A stretch of DNA of 23,177 nt. Source: an uncultured Bacteroides sp. (GTDB lineage: Bacteria; Bacteroidota; Bacteroidia; Bacteroidales; Bacteroidaceae). A program made the position numbers and the translations under genes. Positions 22,390 to 23,177 of this stretch are shown piece after piece. Each line of letters begins with the position of its first letter. The stretch's first letter is position 1. The stretch spans positions 1 through 23,177 of the forward strand of contig CAAFTU010000043.1 of NCBI GenBank assembly GCA_900766005.1, written 5' to 3'. The notes beneath the pieces are model-generated. The model made no database searches. It was not told where the DNA came from and was given only the letters and a program-made list of their open reading frames with translations.

Positions 22390-22430
22390 ATCTTACAGCT
22401 GTAAGATATAGGATCTTACACGTGAAAGAT
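22390..22430. repeat. Palindrome pair in the HU-HIG leader
   Basis: ATCTTACAGCTGTAAGAT (22390-22407) is a perfect 18-bp palindrome. ATCTTACACGTGAAAGAT (22413-22430) is a sister copy with the same outer arms, a CACGTG core and one mismatched pair; the centres are 23 bases apart. A third GAAAGA/TCTTTC pair follows (22424-22441). They could be protein sites or leader hairpins. Confidence 0.6.
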
Positions 22431-22460
22431 AGGGTTCTTTCAGCAGTCGGAAACCAGTGG

Positions 22461-22488
22461 CTGACGGTTAATGGACAGTGACTGACGG
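22461..22488. repeat. CTGACGG direct repeats
   Basis: CTGACGG at 22461-22467 and 22482-22488, 21 bases apart (two helical turns), in the same leader 70 bases before the HU-HIG start. Short, so chance cannot be excluded. Confidence 0.35.
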
Positions 22489-22558
22489 CAGACTGGCTTC
22501 ATTCCCCGGCAACAGTGTTTCTTAATTCTCAATTATCAACTTTTAATTTTAACAGATT

Positions 22559-23047
22559 ATGGTAAATTACAGTATCGTTATGCGTAGCAATCCGATGGAC
22601 GCGGATGCCGCCAAGAAGGCTTACGCCAGTGCACAGTATTCGGAAGTGATGGACATCAACCGCTTTGCCGAGCACATCGCCAGCCACGGCTGTGTGTACA
22701 AGCGTGCGGACATCGTGGCTATCCTCACCATGGCGGTGGACTGCATGAGGGAACAGCTTCTGGGAGGACAGAAGATACAGCTGGGCGACTTGGGGGATTT
22801 CTCCATCAGCATCAACAGTATAGGTGCGGAAAGCGCTGCCGACTACAATCCTGCCATCCACGTCAGAAAGCTGAATGTGAACTGGAGTGCCGGAACACGT
22901 TTCCAGAACTTGCAGGAGGAAGCTGTGTTCAATCTGGTGGCCACGCGCAAAGCGGCCCGACTGGTGGTGAAGGCGCTGAAAGCCGGAAAGACCAGTGTGG
23001 ATCTTACCGGAGAGGCGAAGGAGCCGGAAAACGGAGGACAGGCCTGA
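22559..23047 (+). CDS. HU-HIG family DNA-binding protein
   Basis: 162 aa histone-like protein of the Bacteroidetes HU-HIG type. After MVNYSIVMRSNPMDADAAKKAYASA, typical of the group, comes the HU-like core (about 28-125): VMDINRFAEHIASHGCVYKRADIVAILTMAVDCMREQLLGGQKIQLGDLGDFSISINSIGAESAADYNP, with the GDLGDF turn at about 80-85 and the DNA-arm region after it. The C-terminal 40 residues (RKAARLVVKALKAGKTSVDLTGEAKEPENGGQA) are basic, then acidic, and variable in the family. It probably bends or bridges DNA, but no specific site is known. It has a long, repeat-rich leader and is divergent from DUF4248. Confidence 0.88.
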   Translation: MVNYSIVMRSNPMDADAAKKAYASAQYSEVMDINRFAEHIASHGCVYKRADIVAILTMAVDCMREQLLGGQKIQLGDLGDFSISINSIGAESAADYNPAIHVRKLNVNWSAGTRFQNLQEEAVFNLVATRKAARLVVKALKAGKTSVDLTGEAKEPENGGQA

Positions 23048-23072
23048 CGGAACTCCTGTATGACGGAAGCAA

Positions 23073-23177
23073 GGCACAACGCTAAAGGCACGACGCTAAA
23101 AGGCACGACGCTAAAGGCACGACGCTAAAGGCACGACGCTAAAGGCACGACGCTAAAGGCACGACGCTAAAGGCACG
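23073..23177. repeat. 14-bp tandem repeat, running off the window end
   Basis: Seven full copies of GGCACGACGCTAAA and a 6-base partial. The first copy (23073-23086) has one change (CAACGC), and there is a one-base insertion (A at 23101) between copies two and three. The unit is not a multiple of three, so it cannot encode a simple peptide repeat. It starts 25 bases after the HU-HIG stop. A 22-codon frame at 23060-23128 is broken by the repeat's own TAA. Confidence 0.95.

Noticed and set aside
23073..23177. CRISPR array
   Set aside because: The 14-base units are directly adjacent, with no spacers, and no cas genes are seen; it is a tandem repeat.

Overview
The window looks like chromosomal DNA from a Bacteroidaceae gut bacterium (Bacteroides/Phocaeicola type). 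The evidence is: Bacteroidetes-type promoters (TTTG, a 19-20 base spacer, then TAnnTTTG) in several gaps; few Shine-Dalgarno sequences; lipoprotein signal peptides; and family content typical of the group (HU-HIG DNA-binding protein, DUF4248, DUF2582-type winged helix, NHL-like propeller lipoproteins). No rRNA, tRNA, CRISPR array, integrase or transposase was seen.

Layout. 1-8425 holds an acid-resistance set: the 3' part of gadB (cut by the window edge), glsA, and further on a divergent pair, an ion channel (-) and the glutamate/GABA antiporter gadC (+). Between these halves lie cutC (+) and a large multidomain transglutaminase-like lipoprotein (-). 8642-10915 is an orphan membrane sensor histidine kinase with a periplasmic binding-protein-like sensor; it converges with nhaA (-), with stop codons only 2 bases apart. 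12390-14171 is lepA. 14255-14955 is a hicAB toxin-antitoxin pair with a promoter embedded in a perfect 18-bp inverted repeat. Next come a small winged-helix gene, a C_GCAxxG_C_C redox protein behind a D-2-hydroxyacid dehydrogenase, and rarA, all on the minus strand.

From 18489 a clear promoter drives two plus-strand lipoprotein genes: a metzincin-like protease (HExxHxxGxxH) fused to a beta-propeller, and a second propeller lipoprotein with a shared blade motif. The last part (21766-23177) is regulatory and repeat rich. It holds an inverted-repeat element also present at 16939, a DUF4248 gene (-), helically phased ATCAACT repeats, an 18-bp palindrome with an imperfect sister copy, the HU-HIG gene (+), and a 14-bp tandem repeat running off the window edge.

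How the genes work together: GlsA makes glutamate from glutamine, GadB decarboxylates it with consumption of a proton, and GadC exchanges glutamate for GABA. The channel and NhaA would serve ion and pH balance. That functional grouping is established for gadB, glsA and gadC, and inferred for the channel and NhaA. The most novel-looking unit is the metzincin/propeller lipoprotein pair.
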